64,000 nt of DNA from Myxococcales bacterium. Its GTDB lineage: Bacteria; Myxococcota_A; Polyangia; Haliangiales; Haliangiaceae. Positions 1-9,514 of the stretch are shown piece by piece. Under the pieces are notes generated by a model. It ran no database searches, was not told the origin of the DNA, and was given only the letters and a program-made list of their open reading frames with translations. The first letter of the stretch is position 1. Each line of letters begins with the position of its first letter. The DNA lies in assembly GCA_947483555.1 (NCBI GenBank), contig CANKMW010000026.1, forward strand, positions 28,524 to 92,523, read 5' to 3'. A program made the translations under genes and the position numbers.

Positions 1-445
1 AGTGCGGCTCGCCGAGCTGGGCGATCAGGCCGAGCTGGGTCTCGAGCCAGTCGCAGTGATCTTCCTCGCCGACCAGGATCTTGGTGAGCAGATCCTCGGT
101 GCCGTTGTCGCCGAGCGTGCGCGCCTTGGCCACCCACAGGTTGAGGTTCTTGATCGCGGCGTACTCGAGCTGCACGTCGGACTCGAACTGCTCCTTCACC
201 GTCTCGCCGACGTGGAGCTTGTTGAGCTTCTGGAGGTTCGGGATGCCTTCGAGAAAGAGGATCCGCGAGATCACCAGGTCGGCGTGCTTCATCTCGTCGA
301 TCGACTCGGCCTTGACCTTGGCGGCCAGCTTCTTGTAGCCCCAGTTCTCACACATCTTGGCGTGGATGAAGTACTGGTTGATCGCGGTGAGCTCGTTGGT
401 GAGGAGCTCGTTGAGGAGGTCGATGACCTCGGCGTGACCCTTCAT
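1..445 (-). CDS. bfr: Bacterioferritin (partial, 3' end beyond window)
   Basis: Reading the minus strand from the ATG at 445 gives MKGHAEVIDLLNELLTNELT followed by the ferritin-like four-helix pattern. The diiron-type ligands are visible: Glu in LTNELTAINQYF, ESIDEMKHAD (E...H) and the later VGEEDHCDW motif. Family members store iron in a 24-mer shell and usually have about 155-160 residues; 148 are present before the window edge, so only the last few are missing. The bacterioferritin-associated ferredoxin gene lies 59 bp upstream on the same strand, the classic bfd-bfr pair, so the two probably share the iron-responsive promoter upstream of bfd. Identification is secure from sequence; iron regulation is inferred. 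Confidence 0.95.
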   Translation of the reverse strand, partial: MKGHAEVIDLLNELLTNELTAINQYFIHAKMCENWGYKKLAAKVKAESIDEMKHADLVISRILFLEGIPNLQKLNKLHVGETVKEQFESDVQLEYAAIKNLNLWVAKARTLGDNGTEDLLTKILVGEEDHCDWLETQLGLIAQLGEPH

Positions 446-504
446 CGGCGTGCGCCTCTCGGACTCGCCGAGCGGTGCGCCGCGGGACCTGGTATCAACC
501 GATA

Positions 505-753
505 TCAGGCTGCGTCGCGAGGCTCGGTCAGGTGCCGCGACCTTACCGAGACCAGCGTACGCGGGCAATCGCCAGCGCCGCGATCACATCCACGGCCGGA
601 GCTCTCGAGGCGATCCTCGATCTCCGGAATACATGCGCCGCAGCCGGTGCCAGCGCCGCACTGCCGGCCGACGTCCTCGACCGACTCGGCGCCATCCGCG
701 ATGGCGGCATCGAGGTCGCGGTCACGGACGGCATGGCACAGGCAGACGATCAC
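505..753 (-). CDS. bfd: Bacterioferritin-associated ferredoxin (BFD-like [2Fe-2S])
   Basis: 82 residues, starting MIVCLCHAVRDRDLDAAIADGA. Four Cys ligands are arranged as C-x-C near residues 4-6 and C-x4-5-C-x2-C around 33-41 (RQCGAGTGCGACIPEI), the signature of BFD-like [2Fe-2S] domains. The family passes electrons to bacterioferritin to release stored iron, which fits bfr lying directly downstream. The C-terminal third after the cluster domain is Arg-rich and has no recognisable domain. A 19-bp inverted repeat resembling a Fur box sits 14 bp upstream of the ATG and overlaps the proposed -10 element. Confidence 0.9.
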   Translation of the reverse strand: MIVCLCHAVRDRDLDAAIADGAESVEDVGRQCGAGTGCGACIPEIEDRLESSGRGCDRGAGDCPRTLVSVRSRHLTEPRDAA

Positions 754-766
754 GGTGGGCTCTGAA

Positions 767-785
767 GTTGAAAATGCCTTTCAAC
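767..785 (-). promoter_or_regulatory. Fur-like operator upstream of bfd
   Basis: The plus strand reads GTTGAAAATGCCTTTCAAC: a 19-bp site with perfect GTTGAAA/TTTCAAC arms and a 5-bp centre. Against the 7-1-7 Fur pattern TGATAATnATTATCA, 11 of 14 positions match. On the minus strand a possible -35 (TTGACG, 799-794) and -10 (CATTTT, 776-771) are 17 nt apart and the repeat covers the -10, so a bound repressor would block RNA polymerase. Control of bfd-bfr by Fur is inferred. Confidence 0.5.
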
Positions 786-833
786 GCCAGGTTCGTCAAG
801 CTAGATCTTCAATATACTGTATTCATTATAGAA

Positions 834-1355
834 TCATGGCGCGCAGATGGCCCCCCAGCGGCTACAGATGCCCTGGGACCAGGCCTCGCAGGCGTGGTGG
901 ACCCCATCGGCGGCGTTGAACGCGCAGGACGATGCCGGCGTACAGGCGGCGCCGAGCGGCACCGCGCACACGCCCTCCACGACCCGCGCGCAGGCGCGAT
1001 ACGCCTTGCTCGAGGCGTCGAACAGGCAGCCGTCGCCGGGGCCGCAGCGGGCGCCGAAGTGGAAACACGCGCCCGCCCCTGACGACATGCACGAGAAGTA
1101 CACCCCGGTGCCGGCGTGATAGACGCACCCGAAGGTCGGACACGAGCCCCCGCCGAGCGCGATGCCGCCCGTGCCGGTCGCTGCCGGACCGCTGCCGGTG
1201 CCCGCGCCCTTGCCGCCGCCACCGCCGGTCTTGCCGCCGCCGGTCTTGCCACCGGCCAGCGTGCCGCCACCGCGCTTGTCGCCGGCGCCGCCGCCCGAAC
1301 ACGCCACCAGGATCGCCGCCGAGGCGACAAGCAGCGCAGCGCGACCAGCTCTCAT
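834..1355 (-). CDS. Lipoprotein with Gly-rich linker and three Cys-rich repeats
   Basis: 173 residues. The N-terminus is a lipoprotein signal (MRAGRAALLVASAAILVAC, lipobox VAC). A Gly/Lys/Thr linker of about 40 residues follows, then three imperfect repeats of about 33 residues, each with the pattern C-x4-5-C-(V/L/A)-(Y/F)-x-A-x5-7-C-x6-C. Twelve or more Cys in the mature part suggest disulfides outside the cytoplasm. The ATG at 1355 was chosen over an in-frame upstream start because TAGCCT lies 7 nt upstream, as at many genes here. No domain is recognised; a surface or outer-membrane anchored structural or binding role is a guess. It is divergent from the HD hydrolase gene. Confidence 0.75.
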   Translation of the reverse strand: MRAGRAALLVASAAILVACSGGGAGDKRGGGTLAGGKTGGGKTGGGGGKGAGTGSGPAATGTGGIALGGGSCPTFGCVYHAGTGVYFSCMSSGAGACFHFGARCGPGDGCLFDASSKAYRACARVVEGVCAVPLGAACTPASSCAFNAADGVHHACEAWSQGICSRWGAICAP

Positions 1356-1419
1356 CGCGAGCAGGCTACCGCGAGCGCCGACCGGGTGCCACTGCCACGC
1401 CGGCGGGGTACCGTCACCC

Positions 1420-2040
1420 ATGTTCTCGTCGCGCCCGCCGCCGTTCGAGTTGCCGGCTCCCTGCGAGGCCGCGCTCCGCGCCGCGTACGCGCGCCCGCCA
1501 CGCGCCTACCACACCGCCGAGCACGTCGCCGAGGTGGTCGCCGAGTACGAGCGCGTCGCCGACCAGGTCGGCTGGGACCAGCCCCGCGACGTCCACTGGG
1601 CCGTGCTCTGCCACGACGCGATCTACCAGGCCGGTCGCCCCGACAACGAGGCGCGAAGCGCGGCGCTCGCTCGCCGCCTGGCCGCCGCCTGGCTCCGTGG
1701 CGCCGGCCTCGATCTCGACCGCGTCGAGGCCCTCATCCTCTTGACCGCGCGGCACGGCGCGCTCGACGACGCGGCGCTGGGCCGCGACGCCGCCCACTTC
1801 GTCGACTGCGACATGGCGATCCTCGGCGCCGCCCCGGCGCGCTTCGACGCCTACGACGCCGCCATCGCGGTCGAGTACGCCGCCGTACCGTCTGACGCCT
1901 ACCGCGCCGGCCGGCGCCGCTTCCTGGCCGCGCTCCTGGCGGCCCCTCGCATCTTTCATTCCGCGGCCTTCCACGACCGCCTCGACGCTGCGGCGCGGTC
2001 CAACCTCTCGCGTGCGCTGGATCGCCTGGGCCTGTCCTGA
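1420..2040 (+). CDS. HD-superfamily metal-dependent phosphohydrolase
   Basis: 206 residues from ATG 1420 (MFSSRPPPFELPAPCEAAL). HD-type metal ligands are visible: YHTAEHV near residue 30, CHDAIYQ near 68 (the HD pair) and a later Asp in VDCDMAILGA. This arrangement matches the COG4339-type predicted phosphohydrolases of about 200 residues; the substrate is unknown. The 65-bp gap to the divergent lipoprotein gene must hold both promoters. The TGA stop (2038-2040) lies inside a copy of the REP-like repeat, so the last residues may have been changed by repeat insertion. Confidence 0.85.
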   Translation: MFSSRPPPFELPAPCEAALRAAYARPPRAYHTAEHVAEVVAEYERVADQVGWDQPRDVHWAVLCHDAIYQAGRPDNEARSAALARRLAAAWLRGAGLDLDRVEALILLTARHGALDDAALGRDAAHFVDCDMAILGAAPARFDAYDAAIAVEYAAVPSDAYRAGRRRFLAALLAAPRIFHSAAFHDRLDAAARSNLSRALDRLGLS

Positions 2041-2053
2041 GCCTGTCGAAGGG
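2035..2053 (+). repeat. REP-like dispersed repeat, copy 1 (short form)
   Basis: TCCTGAGCCTGTCGAAGGG carries both conserved ends of the family (CCTGAGC and GTCGAAGG) with almost no middle. It overlaps the stop codon of the HD hydrolase gene, so the repeat provides the terminator codon. Confidence 0.7.
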
Positions 2054-2128
2054 CTGAGCCGGCGGCGACTGTCGACGTACCAACGACCGTGGTTCACCGC
2101 TGACTCCAGTCGCGGTAGGGTCGCGGCG

Positions 2129-4099
2129 ATGAGGGCCAACGTCGTATCCCTGTCCGCCGTCCTGGTGCTCGCCGCCGCCTGCGGTGACGAGCCCAGCTTC
2201 GCGATCGAGAGTCACTGCAACCCGCTGGGCGCCGGCGCCTGCATGGCGCCGTGGCCGTCGAGCGTGTTCGAGGTCGCCGATGCGTCGACGGCGACCGGCC
2301 GCAAGCTGGCCATCCCGGACGGCGCGCTGCTCACCAACGCCAACCTGGCCCCGATCGATCCGGCACCGTGGAACCGCGCCGACGGCTACTCGGCGTCCGC
2401 ACCGATGGTGGCGATCTTCCCCGGCGGTGTCGATCCATCGACGTTGCTCAACCAGACCCGGTTCGCCGAGTCGCTCGGCGCCAGCAGCACCACCGTGCTG
2501 CTCGACATGACGACCATGCAGCGGGTCGCCCACTTCGCCGAGGTCGACGCCACCGCCGCGGCGACGCCCGACCGACAGGCGCTGTACGTCCGTCCGGCGG
2601 CCCGCCTCATCGGCGGCCACCGCTACGCGGTGGCGATCCGCACCGCGGTCAAGTCGGCCGCCGGTGGCGAGCTCCCGATCGGGCCCGGCTTCCAGAGCTT
2701 GCTCGACGGCACCCCGACCTCGCACCCGCTGCTCGAGGCCGCGCGACCGCGCCTGAACGAGGCGCTCGATGCCCTGGCCACTGCCGGCTTCCCGCGCACC
2801 GACCTCGCGCTGGCCTGGGACTTCACCGTCGGGTCGGACGAGTTCGTCCGCCGCGCCATGCGCAGCGCCCGCGATCAGGCGCTGGCCATGCTCGATGCCA
2901 CGCCGGCGACGTTCCGGATCGAGAGCGACCAGCCGGTCGACGATGGCGCGGTGATCCGCCGCCGCATCGATGGCTTCCTCACCGTGCCGCTGTTCCTGAC
3001 CCAGGGCGGAGCGTACGCACCGGGCACCGTGCTCGACATCGATGCCGCCGGGCGGGCGATCGCGCACGGCACCTACGAGGTGCCGTTCACGGCGATCATC
3101 CCCGACTGCGCGTACCGCTCGGCCAGCCCGATCGGGATGATGATCTACGGTCACGGCCTCAACGGCTCGGGCGAGCAGGCGGCGTCGGGCGCCATCCGCG
3201 ACACCGCCGCCGCCGCGTGTGTCATGAGCGTCGGCACCGACATGCGTGGCATGAGCGAGCGCGACATCGGCAACATCGCGCGCGGGCTCACCGATCTCAA
3301 CGCTTCCGGCGAGATCTTCGACACCCTGGTCCAGGGCATCACCAATCACGTCTCGCTCGGCCGGGCGATGGAGACCACGTTCGCCGACCAGCTGTTCCTG
3401 TGCCGCCCGCAGGACGTCTCCGCCACCGGGTGCACGGTCGGCGCCCGGCTCGCCGATCCGGCCAAGCTCTACTACTACGGCCTGTCGCAGGGCCACATCT
3501 TCGGCACCACGGTGGTCGCCTACACGCCCAACATCCGGCGCGGCGTCGTCGGCGTCGGCGGCGGCAACTACTCGACGATCCTCGAGCGCTCGACCGACTG
3601 GCCGACGTACAAGACCATCCTCAAGGGTGCGTACCCCGATGACTTCGATGTGGTGCTCGCGATCAGCCTGTTCCAGCCGCGCTGGGACCAGACCGAGACC
3701 TCGGGCATCGCCGACGTCGTGCTCGGCGGCACCGCGCTCGGCAACGCGCCGCGCCAGATGCTCCTGCACATGGCGATCGGCGACGACGAGGTACCGAACC
3801 TGGCCACCGAGTGGCAGGCGCGCACGATGGGGATCCCGGTGCTGCAGCCGAGCCCGTACGTGCCGTACGGGATGACCGGCATGACCGGCCCCATCGCGGG
3901 CGGCTCGGCGCTGGTGATCATGGACGGCGCGGCGCCCGCGGTGCCGCTCACCAACGAGCCCTCGCCGGAGACGGGCATGCACTACCTGACCCGCAGCCAG
4001 GCCGCGAGTCACCGTCAGATCAAGCACTTCTTCGCCACCGGCGAGGTGCGCAACGAGTGCGATGGCGCGTGTTATTGCGCCCAGGACAAGTGCGACTGA
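2129..4099 (+). CDS. Secreted lipoprotein alpha/beta-hydrolase (esterase/lipase-like)
   Basis: 656 residues. The start ATG 2129 gives a lipoprotein signal (MRANVVSLSAVLVLAAAC) and is preceded 7 nt upstream by TAGGGT. The longer reading frame upstream translates repeat DNA and is rejected as a start. The middle shows alpha/beta-hydrolase features: MMIYGHGLNGSGEQ (oxyanion-type HG) near residue 340 and YYYGLSQGHIFG near 455, matching the G-x-S-x-G nucleophile elbow. Candidate acid and His residues follow in the C-terminal third (GDDEVP, and SHRQIKHFF near the end). Such large lipoproteins are common in myxobacteria, but substrates are unknown. No neighbouring gene shares its operon. Confidence 0.75.
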   Translation: MRANVVSLSAVLVLAAACGDEPSFAIESHCNPLGAGACMAPWPSSVFEVADASTATGRKLAIPDGALLTNANLAPIDPAPWNRADGYSASAPMVAIFPGGVDPSTLLNQTRFAESLGASSTTVLLDMTTMQRVAHFAEVDATAAATPDRQALYVRPAARLIGGHRYAVAIRTAVKSAAGGELPIGPGFQSLLDGTPTSHPLLEAARPRLNEALDALATAGFPRTDLALAWDFTVGSDEFVRRAMRSARDQALAMLDATPATFRIESDQPVDDGAVIRRRIDGFLTVPLFLTQGGAYAPGTVLDIDAAGRAIAHGTYEVPFTAIIPDCAYRSASPIGMMIYGHGLNGSGEQAASGAIRDTAAAACVMSVGTDMRGMSERDIGNIARGLTDLNASGEIFDTLVQGITNHVSLGRAMETTFADQLFLCRPQDVSATGCTVGARLADPAKLYYYGLSQGHIFGTTVVAYTPNIRRGVVGVGGGNYSTILERSTDWPTYKTILKGAYPDDFDVVLAISLFQPRWDQTETSGIADVVLGGTALGNAPRQMLLHMAIGDDEVPNLATEWQARTMGIPVLQPSPYVPYGMTGMTGPIAGGSALVIMDGAAPAVPLTNEPSPETGMHYLTRSQAASHRQIKHFFATGEVRNECDGACYCAQDKCD

Positions 4100-4119
4100 A
4101 GCGCACTCGATCTTTCCCA

Positions 4120-4148
4120 TTGCCATGCTGCGCGACGAGGCTTAGGGT
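4120..4148 (+). promoter_or_regulatory. Predicted sigma-70 promoter of candidate ncRNA
   Basis: TTGCCA (4120-4125) and TAGGGT (4143-4148) are separated by exactly 17 nt, with transcription expected from about 4155. The -10 fits the TANNNT form seen at many starts in this window. It lies just after the esterase stop codon and points into a gene-free stretch that ends in a terminator. Confidence 0.45.
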
Positions 4149-4154
4149 TAATTC

Positions 4155-4478
4155 ACGGACGGACAGAAGCTCTCGCCACCACGACATCAGGCAGGAGGTT
4201 CGACGGAGCGAGAGGGACGAACGGGCAAACCACACTTCGCTACGACGAATGTGAAGGTCCAGACCGCGCCTCCCGGCGCAAACCCAAGAGATCCCCAGAC
4301 CACCGGTCGGGATCACGTGTACGGGTCGTGTCCCAGTGCGCGACGATCAGGCGCTGCCTGACGTCTCGAGGTTGAGCGGTGAAGGACCAGACGCGCGACA
4401 GACGCAGATGACACGAAGGGATCGAGTCACGAAAACATGCACTGTCACGAGAGAAGGCGGGCCGACCCCCGCCTTTTC
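4155..4478 (+). ncRNA. Candidate structured non-coding RNA (about 324 nt)
   Basis: A gene-free stretch bounded by a promoter-like sequence and an intrinsic terminator. It has several local hairpins: CTCTCG 4170-4175 with CGAGAG 4209-4214; CACAcTTCG 4231-4239 with CGAATGTG 4246-4253; GCGCC-tccc-GGCGC 4266-4279; CAGGC-gct-GCCTG 4348-4360. No convincing open reading frame with a start signal lies on the plus strand. I looked for hallmarks of RNase P RNA, tmRNA, SRP RNA and 6S RNA and did not recognise any. It could also be a long untranslated leader or remnant. Confidence 0.4.
4454..4478 (+). terminator. Intrinsic terminator
   Basis: AAGGCGGG (4454-4461) pairs perfectly with CCCGCCTT (4468-4475) around a 6-nt loop, followed by a short T run (TTTT) on the plus strand. 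The minus strand lacks a comparable T run, so it most likely ends the plus-strand RNA rather than the converging kinase gene, whose stop codon is 5 nt further on. Confidence 0.7.
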
Positions 4479-4482
4479 GCAT

Positions 4483-5901
<1,419 letters not shown>

Positions 5902-5959
5902 GGCGGCGACCCATCCTACACGAGCCACCCCGGCCCTGCCCGCTATACTGGGGCCGTCC

Positions 5960-6658
5960 ATGCGCCGTCTCATGTTGCTGGTCCCTGCCCTGCTCGCTGG
6001 TCTCGCCACCACCGCGTGCGACGACTTCGCGTCGCCGGCCGCGCTCACCAAGCCGACCATCCTGGCCGTGGTCGCCGAGCCGCCGCTGGTGCAGCCGGGC
6101 GCGCAGGCCACGCTCACGACCGTGGTCGTCGACGCCGACGGCGTGCTGGCCGGGCTGGCCACGCGCCACGCGCTGATCGAGACCTACCCCGGCACGGCAC
6201 CGATGGGCCGGCTCGAGGATGACCCCACCGGCGCCCGCTACATCGCCCCCGATCCGGTGCCGGCCCAGCCCAGCGGCGCCCCGCCGCTGGACAGCGTCCG
6301 TATCGAGGTCGACACGCCGATCGGCACCCTGACCGCGGTCAAGGTGATGGCGGTCCTGCCGGTGACGGCGTCCAACCCGACCGTGGCCCAGCTGACCATC
6401 GGCGGCACCGACGCGCTGACCCAGACCATCACGATGACCCGAGGCGCCAGCGTGATGATCGAGGTGGCCAGCGAGCCGCCGGCGACCGAGGACACCCGCT
6501 ACGCCTGGTACTCGTCGGCGGGCGAGATCGAGTACTTCCAGTCGACGCCCACCGAGCTGGTCGCCGGCGACGAAGCCGGGGCACGGATGCTCTACGTCGT
6601 GATCCGCGATGGGCAGGGCGGGGTGGCGTGGCGCGCGGTCCCGATCCAGGTCGAGTAG
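5960..6658 (+). CDS. Putative lipoprotein, function unknown
   Basis: 232 residues. ATG 5960 gives a lipoprotein signal (MRRLMLLVPALLAGLATTAC); TATACT lies 10 nt upstream. The mature part is mostly predicted beta-strand with regular Thr/Val/Pro spacing, resembling one or two Ig-like domains (VVAEPPLVQPGAQATLTTVV and a later YAWYSSAGEIEYF). No catalytic motif was seen. It ends 3 bp before the metallo-beta-lactamase-fold gene, so the two are probably co-transcribed. Confidence 0.75.
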   Translation: MRRLMLLVPALLAGLATTACDDFASPAALTKPTILAVVAEPPLVQPGAQATLTTVVVDADGVLAGLATRHALIETYPGTAPMGRLEDDPTGARYIAPDPVPAQPSGAPPLDSVRIEVDTPIGTLTAVKVMAVLPVTASNPTVAQLTIGGTDALTQTITMTRGASVMIEVASEPPATEDTRYAWYSSAGEIEYFQSTPTELVAGDEAGARMLYVVIRDGQGGVAWRAVPIQVE

Positions 6659-6661
6659 CGC

Positions 6662-7510
6662 GTGATCAGCTCGCTCAAGGCCGGCACCTACACCATCCGC
6701 GGTCTGTCGCTGGGTGGCGTCTACACGTCCGTCCACGTGCCGGAGATGGACCTGCTGTTCGACTGCGGCGTGGCGCTGCGCTCGGCGGCCGCGGTTGGCA
6801 CGCTGTGCCTGTCGCACGCCCACGCCGATCACGTCGGCGCGCTGACCACCCTGCTCGGCATCCGCGGGCTGCAGAGCGTGAAGAAGCCGCTGCGCGTCAT
6901 CATGCCGGCCGAGATCGTCGAGACCTTGCTCACCGCGCTGCGCGCGATGACGGAGCTGCAGCGCTGGCCGCTCGAGATCGAGGCGATCGGAGTGTCGGCG
7001 GGCGATGAGGTCCCGCTGCGCGGTGATCTGTGGCTGCGCGCGCTGCCGACCTTCCACCCGGTCCCGGCGCTCGCCTACCAGGTCGTGCGCCGCGTGCAGC
7101 GCCTCAAGGCCGAACACGCCGGCATGCTGGGCGCCGAGATCGCCGGCCGCCGCAAGCTCGGCGAGGATCTGTTCGACACCGTCGAGCACCACGAGCTGGC
7201 CTACGTCACCGACACGCTGATCCAGGCCGTCGAGCGCACGCCGGCGCTGCTGGCGACCAAGGTGCTGGTGATGGAGGCGACCTTCCTCGACGGCCGCAAG
7301 ACCATCGGCGCCGCGCGAGCCGGCTGCCACATCCACCTCGACGAGGTGATCGAGCGCGCCACCGCCTTCACGACCCCGAACCTGGTGCTCATGCACGTGT
7401 CGCAGCTCTACCAGCCGGCCGAGGTCGGCCCCATCCTCGACGCTCGCCTGCCACCCGAGCTGCGGGCCCGGACCCAGGTGCTGCTCCCCGACGGCGCCTG
7501 GCCGGGCTGA
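6662..7510 (+). CDS. Metallo-beta-lactamase-fold hydrolase (RNase Z-like)
   Basis: 282 residues, GTG start 3 nt after the preceding stop. The metal-binding motif LSHAHADHVGAL (HxHxDH) is near residue 57. Further candidate ligands are His in PTFHPVP, Asp in YVTDTL and His in LMHVSQLY. The order and spacing resemble RNase Z-like and related MBL hydrolases (usually about 280-310 residues), with motif ALAYQVVRR after the third region. A role in tRNA 3' processing or in hydrolysing a small ester cannot be separated from sequence alone. Confidence 0.8.
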   Translation: MISSLKAGTYTIRGLSLGGVYTSVHVPEMDLLFDCGVALRSAAAVGTLCLSHAHADHVGALTTLLGIRGLQSVKKPLRVIMPAEIVETLLTALRAMTELQRWPLEIEAIGVSAGDEVPLRGDLWLRALPTFHPVPALAYQVVRRVQRLKAEHAGMLGAEIAGRRKLGEDLFDTVEHHELAYVTDTLIQAVERTPALLATKVLVMEATFLDGRKTIGAARAGCHIHLDEVIERATAFTTPNLVLMHVSQLYQPAEVGPILDARLPPELRARTQVLLPDGAWPG

Positions 7511-7582
7511 TCAGGCGGCGAGGACCTGAGGCATGCCCGCGTTCGCGGCCCAGCGCAGGCGACGAGTCAGGTACAACGCGTC

Positions 7583-9451
7583 ATGCGACGAACCCTGCCG
7601 AGCATCGCGGCGCTCTCGATCCTGGCCGCGGCCTCCGCCACGGCGGTCGCGGCACCGGTCACCACGGTGCGCCTCGACGTCGATGCGCGCGACGCACCGC
7701 GCAAGCTGTTTCGCGTCACCGAGACCATCCCGGTGGCGGCCGGCGCGGTGCGGCTCGCATACCCGAAATGGATCCCGGGCGAGCACGGACCGACCGGACC
7801 GATCGCGGATCTGGCGGGCCTCGAGATCTCGGCCGCCGGCAAGCGGCTGGCGTGGACCCGCGATCCGCTCGACATGTACATCATCCAGGTCGATGCGCCG
7901 CCAGCCACCACCGCGCTGACGATCAAGCTCGAGCTCCTGTCGCCGACCGCCACCGCCGGGTTCACGTCGGCCGCCGGCGCCACGCCCGAGCTCGCGTTGA
8001 TCAACTGGAATCAACTGCTGCTGTTCCCGGCCACCGCCAGGGCCGACGACGTCGCGGTCACCGCGACGTTGCGCTTGCCGGCGGGATGGAAACACGGCTC
8101 GGCGCTGCCGACCGCCAGGGTCAGCGGCGACACCGTCACCTTCAAGCCGGTCACGCTGACCACGCTGGTCGATTCGCCGGTCCTCGCCGGCGCCCACACC
8201 CGCACCGTGGAGCTCTCGAAGGCCCCGCCGATGCGCATGTTCATCGCCGCCGACGCCGACGCCGCGCTCGACTTCGGCGACGACATCGTCAAGGGTCATC
8301 AGGCGCTGGTGGCGGAGGCGCTGGCGCTGTTCGGTGCTCGCCACTTCGACAGCTACACCTTCCTGGTCACGCTGTCGGACGCGACCGCCCACTTTGGCCT
8401 CGAGCACCACGAATCGTCCGACAACCGGATGCCCGAACGCGGGTTCGTCGACAGTGACACGCGGCGCGTCTGGGCCGGCCTGCTCGCTCACGAGCTGGCC
8501 CACTCGTGGAACGGCAAGCACCGCCGCCCCACCGGCCTGGCCACCGCCAGTTTCGGTGAGCCCGTCGACAGCAGCATGCTGTGGGTCTACGAGGGGCTCA
8601 CCCAGTATCTCGGCTGGGTGCTCGCCACGCGTTCGGGTCTGATGAGCGCCGCCGACGCCCGCGACATGCTGGCGCGGACCGCGGCGCGCATGGAGGCCCA
8701 GACCGGGCGCAGCTGGCGACCGCTGGTCGACACCGCCGCTGCGGCCCAGATCCTCTACGGAGCGCCGGAGGCGTGGGAGGCGCGGCGACGATCGGTCGAC
8801 TTCTATCCCGAAGGCCTGCTGCTGTGGCTCGAGGTCGACGGCATCATCCGCCGCGAGTCGAAGGGCAAGAAATCACTCGATGACCTGTGCCGCGACTTCT
8901 TCGGCGGCAAGGACAGCGGCGCGGTGGTCGCGCCGTACAGCTTCGACGAGCTGGTCGCCGCGCTGCAGGCGGTGGCGCCGTTCGACTGGCGCCAGCACCT
9001 GACGACGCGGACCGCCATGACCGCCGCCCACGCTCCGACCGATGGCATCGGGCTGGCTGGCTGGACCCTCGAGTTTCAGGCCGCCGTGCCGGATTACATG
9101 AAGGCGCGCGAGTCGGTCAGCGACGACACCAGCGTCTGGCACTCGCTCGGGATCGACGTGCGGAAATCGGGCGAGATCATCGATGTCCGGCCCGGATCGC
9201 CGGCCGACACCGCCGGCGTCGCTCCGAGTGGAACCGTGGTCGGCGTGAACAACCGGACCTGGAACCGCGAACGACTGCGATCGATGATCGCCGCGACCAC
9301 GACCCGGAAGAAGATCGAGCTCCTGGTCGTGACCGGCGACTTCTTCAAGACCTACGTGCTGACCTACGCCGGTGGCGAGCGCTACCCGCAGCTGGTCCGG
9401 ACCGACAAGCGCCCCGACGGGCTGGCGCAGATCCTCGCCGCGCGCCGCTAG
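7583..9451 (+). CDS. M61-family peptidase with PDZ domain, secreted
   Basis: 622 residues with a Sec signal peptide (MRRTLPSIAALSILAAASAT, probable cleavage after AVAA). The zinc site HELAHSWNGKH (HExxH) is near residue 310, followed by YEGLTQYLG with the downstream Glu ligand, typical of M61 glycyl aminopeptidases. A PDZ-like segment follows near 520-590 (LGIDVRKSGEIIDVRPGSPADTAGV), as in the family. It probably acts in the periplasm or outside the cell on Gly/Ala-rich peptides. It stands alone; the only nearby element is a REP-like repeat directly downstream. Confidence 0.9.
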   Translation: MRRTLPSIAALSILAAASATAVAAPVTTVRLDVDARDAPRKLFRVTETIPVAAGAVRLAYPKWIPGEHGPTGPIADLAGLEISAAGKRLAWTRDPLDMYIIQVDAPPATTALTIKLELLSPTATAGFTSAAGATPELALINWNQLLLFPATARADDVAVTATLRLPAGWKHGSALPTARVSGDTVTFKPVTLTTLVDSPVLAGAHTRTVELSKAPPMRMFIAADADAALDFGDDIVKGHQALVAEALALFGARHFDSYTFLVTLSDATAHFGLEHHESSDNRMPERGFVDSDTRRVWAGLLAHELAHSWNGKHRRPTGLATASFGEPVDSSMLWVYEGLTQYLGWVLATRSGLMSAADARDMLARTAARMEAQTGRSWRPLVDTAAAAQILYGAPEAWEARRRSVDFYPEGLLLWLEVDGIIRRESKGKKSLDDLCRDFFGGKDSGAVVAPYSFDELVAALQAVAPFDWRQHLTTRTAMTAAHAPTDGIGLAGWTLEFQAAVPDYMKARESVSDDTSVWHSLGIDVRKSGEIIDVRPGSPADTAGVAPSGTVVGVNNRTWNRERLRSMIAATTTRKKIELLVVTGDFFKTYVLTYAGGERYPQLVRTDKRPDGLAQILAARR

Positions 9452-9457
9452 CCCGGT

Positions 9458-9503
9458 CGTCCTGAGCCGGACCGAGCGCAAGCGAGGTCCGTGTCGAAGG
9501 ACG
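9458..9503. repeat. REP-like dispersed repeat, copy 2 (46 bp)
   Basis: Ends CGTCCT and AGGACG form a terminal inverted repeat. The conserved shoulders CCTGAGC and GTCGAAGG are inside, and the core can fold as GGACC-n12-GGTCC. It lies between the convergent M61 gene and the His-rich protein gene, where it could also act as a bidirectional transcription barrier. Confidence 0.75.
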
Positions 9504-9514
9504 GACTGCTGAGG

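Noticed and set aside
1733..4126. Long minus-strand open frame (797 codons) opposite the esterase
   Set aside because: It is antisense to a protein with clear signal peptide and hydrolase motifs. Its product is His/Arg/Gly/Ala-rich with no motif, typical of a GC-rich shadow frame.
4155..4478. RNase P RNA, tmRNA, SRP RNA or 6S RNA
   Set aside because: I searched by eye for the conserved cores (GAAAGTCCGG, ACAGAACCC, the tmRNA tag region, SRP tetraloop domain) and found none.
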